Program-made: the position numbers and the translations under genes
Shown: piece after piece, positions 62,301-64,000 of the stretch
Numbering within the stretch: the first letter of the stretch is position 1
Layout: every line of letters starts with the position of its first letter
Notes under the pieces: model-generated
What the model was told of the DNA's origin: nothing
The model's input: only the letters and a program-made list of their open reading frames with translations
Database searches by the model: none
Origin: Luteolibacter sp. LG18
Lineage (GTDB): Bacteria; Verrucomicrobiota; Verrucomicrobiia; Verrucomicrobiales; Akkermansiaceae
Assembly: GCF_036322585.1 (NCBI RefSeq)
Contig: NZ_AP024600.1
Span: 3,596,001-3,660,000 of the forward strand
Length of the DNA: 64,000 nucleotides
Direction of reading: 5' to 3'

Positions 62301-63463
62301 GCTTGGTTCCGGCGGGAGCGGTGATGACGGCCGCGCAGGTTCCCCTGACCGATCTGGCTCCGGGCACCACCTACTACTACCGTGCGATCTCCGTGTCCGC
62401 GGTGAATGGGGCGATCCAGGCGGGCAGCATCCAGAGCTTCACCACCAATGCGGTGATCTCGGCCATGGTGGTGACCCAGTCCGCCACGGGCGTTTCCCTG
62501 ACTGGCGCGACCCTGAACGGTTCGGTGACTCCTGGCACCTACGGGGCCACGGTGAGCTTCGAATACGGCACCAGCGAGACGCTGGAGGGCAGCACCACTG
62601 TCAGCGCGGGCTCGATCCCGGCGGAGACGGCGGCCACGGCCACCCAGGCTTCGCTGACCGGTCTGGCTCCGGGCTCGACCTACTACTTCCGCGTGATTTC
62701 CGTGTCCGCGGTGAATGGCGCGGTTCAGACCGGCAGCACCCTGAGCTTCACTACTCCGGCGGTGGTTTCGGGAACGGCGACGACGCAGGCTGCCACGAGT
62801 GTGACGACCAACAGCGCCACGCTGAATGGAACGGTCGCCTCCGGCACCTATGCCGCCACGGTGAGCTTCGAATACGGCACCAGCCCGACGCTGACGGGCA
62901 GCTCGACAGTATCGGCCGGGGCGATCCCGGCGAACACCTCCGCCACCGCGGTGCAGACCACGCTGACCGGTCTGTCCCAGGGTACGACCTACTACTTCCG
63001 CGTGGTGTCCACTGCCGGGGGGAGCCAGGCCGGCCAGATCCTGAGCTTCACCACCGGGACCGCGACTCCGCCGGCCACCGGCACGGGCCGTCTCAAGGTG
63101 TTTGCCTCCGGTTGCCACGCGCTCGATAACGGGGACGCGGTGTCCTATGAGACCACCACGACCGGCACCAGCGACAGCCTCACGCTGACGCTCCGCAACA
63201 CCTCCTCGTCCGCCGCCCTGACCGGGGTTGCCGCCTCGATTTCCGGCAAGGACGCGTCCCAGTTCTCGGTGACCACCGCTCCCGCCCAGACGGTGGCCGC
63301 GGGTGGCACGACGACCGTGGTGGTGCGTTTCGCGCCGACCTCGAACGGCAACAAGAAGGCGACGCTCACGCTCGTCAGCAGCGATCCGGCGGCCAGCCCG
63401 TTCACGATCCAGCTCAATGGCATCGGACGTCCACCCCAGGCGGGAGGAGGGCACCGCCGCTAA
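59312..63463 (+). CDS. Giant exported GloVer/fibronectin-like repeat surface protein
   Basis: 1383 aa from the ATG at 59312. After a signal peptide (LATFMLLGFLGLPLAVREALA) about 14 GloVer-type repeats (~45-50 residues, each with G-x-FYG-T and GG-x-G-x-x-F-x-x-TP blocks) run to residue ~760. Then five ~97-residue fibronectin-III-like repeats share the phrases TVSFEYGTS and TTYYYR (residues ~770-1260). A final choice-of-anchor D-like domain (SLTLTLRNTSSSAALTGV) ends the chain. Such proteins are displayed or secreted adhesins/shell proteins. Strong DNA identity between the repeats suggests ongoing duplication or recombination. A terminator follows. Confidence 0.85.
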   Translation: MKPHPSRPLATFMLLGFLGLPLAVREALAIPTFESIQSLVVGPKQPSTVLLRDAGGNLFGVSNGGGEGSGTIYKVAPDGTVATLHSFDGSGWGCPGLTAGPDGNYYGVTGNSAQGRGSVFRITPAGVYTVIHTFPGGAGGGVPVSRLLLGNDGNFYGTTNEGGAHDLGTLYRVTPAGTVTTLLSWGQDAIGWQSYGQLIQDAAGNIYGTTTDNLVSGENKCGSVYRVTPGGQVTALANFDALPGMAGASPRGVTLGSDGNFYGVTPYGGINGGGTAFKLTPAGEMTLLKEFGWPGSSEPFGTLVEGPDGAFYGTAKSGVAGGEYFKITPTGDYTTLAYPGVWAGASPQDGFTLGADGDFYIATLEGGPWGGGTVMRMTAWGECTVLANFDANPDSHVDSALVQAPDGGFFGATLFGGAGYGSVFHMDPYGQVDRFSPFASGLQDAYSTRNLLMGSNGRLYGVHPQGGLFQTGSIYSVNEAGVMSEIKTFDGDSGGFPTGIVEGADGNFYGTAGFGGLYQGGTAFRMTPSGSVSYIGGFGGSGSSEPQGSMVLATDGNFYGVAASSSAPNGGAGTVFQLTPSGVVSTFASFSSAPGAARAPQSALIQGSDGSFYGVSSGGGASGQGAVYKVTSGGAVVTLANFDDAQNGRLPVGTLVEGPDGAFYGACANGGSQNIGTIYRVTPAGQKTLVHEFIGSSQGNTPLAGLVKGPDGNLYGSASQGGTTLDGRAGGGGQIFRIRFGAEVATDAASEIGIFSGKLNATVNPGGYDTAVNFQYGTSPGLDSFTTLSGGTLPAGTSPVAASATLGGLAPETTYYFRAVGTNAETPVPQSGEVRSFTTAAVVPAQVATLPASGITLTTASLNATSTPGTYAAAVSFEYGTSATLENSTMIGAGSVPANATATGAQATLTGLTPGTTYYYRALSLSAENQVTQSGEILSFTTIAVTPALVVTQSAADVTLTGATLTSQVTPGTYAATVSFEYGTSPILEGSTTVAAGLVPAGAVMTAAQVPLTDLAPGTTYYYRAISVSAVNGAIQAGSIQSFTTNAVISAMVVTQSATGVSLTGATLNGSVTPGTYGATVSFEYGTSETLEGSTTVSAGSIPAETAATATQASLTGLAPGSTYYFRVISVSAVNGAVQTGSTLSFTTPAVVSGTATTQAATSVTTNSATLNGTVASGTYAATVSFEYGTSPTLTGSSTVSAGAIPANTSATAVQTTLTGLSQGTTYYFRVVSTAGGSQAGQILSFTTGTATPPATGTGRLKVFASGCHALDNGDAVSYETTTTGTSDSLTLTLRNTSSSAALTGVAASISGKDASQFSVTTAPAQTVAAGGTTTVVVRFAPTSNGNKKATLTLVSSDPAASPFTIQLNGIGRPPQAGGGHRR

Positions 63464-63493
63464 GAGGCGGTCGTCGTCACGACCTGAATTCAC

Positions 63494-63527
63494 AACGCTG
63501 CTGGTGGTTCGCCGCCAGCGGCGTTTT
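63494..63527 (+). terminator. Intrinsic terminator of the surface-protein gene
   Basis: AACGC-T-GCTGG pairs with CCAGC-G-GCGTT, followed by TTTT (63523-63527). Confidence 0.85.
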
Positions 63528-63550
63528 TCGTGCGAATAGGGCTTCTCTTC

Positions 63551-63603
63551 AAAAAAAGAGATCGGCGGATGTCGGAACGGGGGGATTCCGACGTCCGCCG
63601 ATC
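63551..63603 (-). terminator. Strong intrinsic terminator on the minus strand
   Basis: On the minus strand GATCGGCGGACGTCGGAA pairs with TTCCGACATCCGCCGATC (one mismatch) around a GC-rich loop and is followed by CTCTTTTTTT (63551-63559). It would stop leftward transcription from the 63916 gene and insulate the surface-protein gene. Confidence 0.85.
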
Positions 63604-63821
63604 TAAACTGGTCGGGGGGGAGTTATCTTCCGGGGGAGAAGGTCGGCGTTCGATCGGGGGGTATCTCGCGCTGACAGGGATAGACTGTCACAAAATCGGC
63701 CACAGGAAAATCACGTGATCGCGTTTGCGTGAACGGGGGAGGGGGGCGGGAGCTTGGGCGCTTTCGTTTTCGTGCGTTTGAGGAATGGTAGCGGGCGGTG
63801 GAGAGGTCGCGGATTGTCCCA

Positions 63822-63847
63822 CTCACAAGCAGGCATGCTTGTGCTAC
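63822..63847 (-). repeat. REP hairpin, class 1
   Basis: GTAG-CACAAGCA-TGCC-TGCTTGTG on the minus strand, 4 bases beyond the terminator of the edge gene. In this copy the hairpin is 69 bases from the stop codon rather than touching it. Confidence 0.78.
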
Positions 63848-63850
63848 CAA

Positions 63851-63888
63851 AACAAAAATCCCGGCAGCGACGGGCGCGGCCGGGATTT
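63851..63888 (-). terminator. Intrinsic terminator of the right-edge gene
   Basis: On the minus strand AAATCCCGGCCGC pairs with GCTGCCGGGATTT (one mismatch) and runs into TTTTTGTTTT (63851-63859). Confidence 0.88.
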
Positions 63889-63915
63889 GGGAAAAGGGGC
63901 TTTTGCCGGGAGAGC

Positions 63916-64000
63916 TTAGTAGCTCTGGGTGCGGCTGTAGCGGAAGGCGGTTTCGAAGCCGAGTTCCGGCGGGAACTCCGAGAGACCGTCGGCGACGTTC
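63916..64000 (-). CDS. C-terminal end of an unidentified protein (cut by window edge)
   Basis: The last 27 residues are readable: NVADGLSEFPPELGFETAF, then RYSRTQSY and a TAA stop at 63916-63918. Too little for a family call. The terminator at 63851-63888 follows 28 bases later, so this is the real 3' end of a leftward gene. Confidence 0.7.
   Translation of the reverse strand, partial: NVADGLSEFPPELGFETAFRYSRTQSY

Noticed and set aside
61600..63050. Tandem repeats that might suggest a CRISPR array
   Set aside because: The units are ~290 bases, lie in frame inside a coding sequence and encode fibronectin-like domains. No 25-40-base repeats with unique spacers are present anywhere in the window.
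59351..63493. A 1380-codon open frame on the minus strand opposite the surface-protein gene
   Set aside because: Arg/His/Gly-rich composition with repeats that only mirror the real gene; long antisense frames are common in GC-rich coding DNA.

Overview
The window reads as chromosomal DNA from a high-GC member of the Verrucomicrobiota, most likely order Verrucomicrobiales and close to Luteolibacter. The basis is the style of the partial 16S gene, a PEP-CTERM protein, a GloVer-repeat surface protein, a Verru_Chthon cassette A-like protein, a DUF6607 gene and sulfatases. Genus assignment is inference and would need the full 16S gene.

Layout. 1-4950 is the 3' part of an rRNA operon: 16S (partial), tRNA-Ala(TGC), tRNA-Ile(GAT), a boxA-like site, 23S, 5S and a strong terminator. 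5480-17042 holds an RRM RNA-binding protein, a sulfatase/SGNH-hydrolase fusion, two hypothetical genes, a phospholipase D-like lipoprotein, a Dabb protein, a metallophosphoesterase, an SLC13-type transporter, an immunity-like orphan and a sulfate-binding protein. 17218-26451 is iron flavoured: a Fur-box-led operon (unknown 133-aa protein, Fur family, AraC family), a PEP-CTERM protein, then DUF6607, a haem-type TonB-dependent receptor and a DNRLRE protein. 26449-40304 carries a serine protease, alpha/beta hydrolases, an MgtE transporter with an unusual C-terminal extension, a YqjD/ElaB-like pair, NadE and a membrane-anchored beta-helix protein. 40328-42415 is a divergent DNA alkylation-repair pair (Ada/AlkA fusion and Ogt). 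44243-54517 is housekeeping: PurU, a tandem TonB-C lipoprotein, tRNA-Ser(CGA), the DUF2752-RibF and TruB/NrnA genes, a bPH2 protein, an ACT-domain regulator, TrpE and TrpG. 54545-63463 has a GNAT acetyltransferase, a 1095-aa pilin-like protein, a secreted protein and a 1383-aa repeat surface protein. A gene is cut off at the right edge.

The most striking content is between the genes. About 25 short hairpins, each headed by GTAG (or GTGG), fall into at least six stem classes. They match the architecture of repetitive extragenic palindromes (REPs), the substrates of REP-associated tyrosine transposases (RAYTs). Many are arranged as inverted doublets (REPIN/BIME-like), some nested inside each other. 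In seven genes the GTAG head either supplies the TAG stop codon or touches the stop codon. One class folds into a GNRA-tetraloop hairpin whose stem covaries between copies. Separate families of 9-nt and 10-nt periodic arrays lie between genes. No RAYT gene, CRISPR array, prophage or insertion-sequence transposase is visible in the window.
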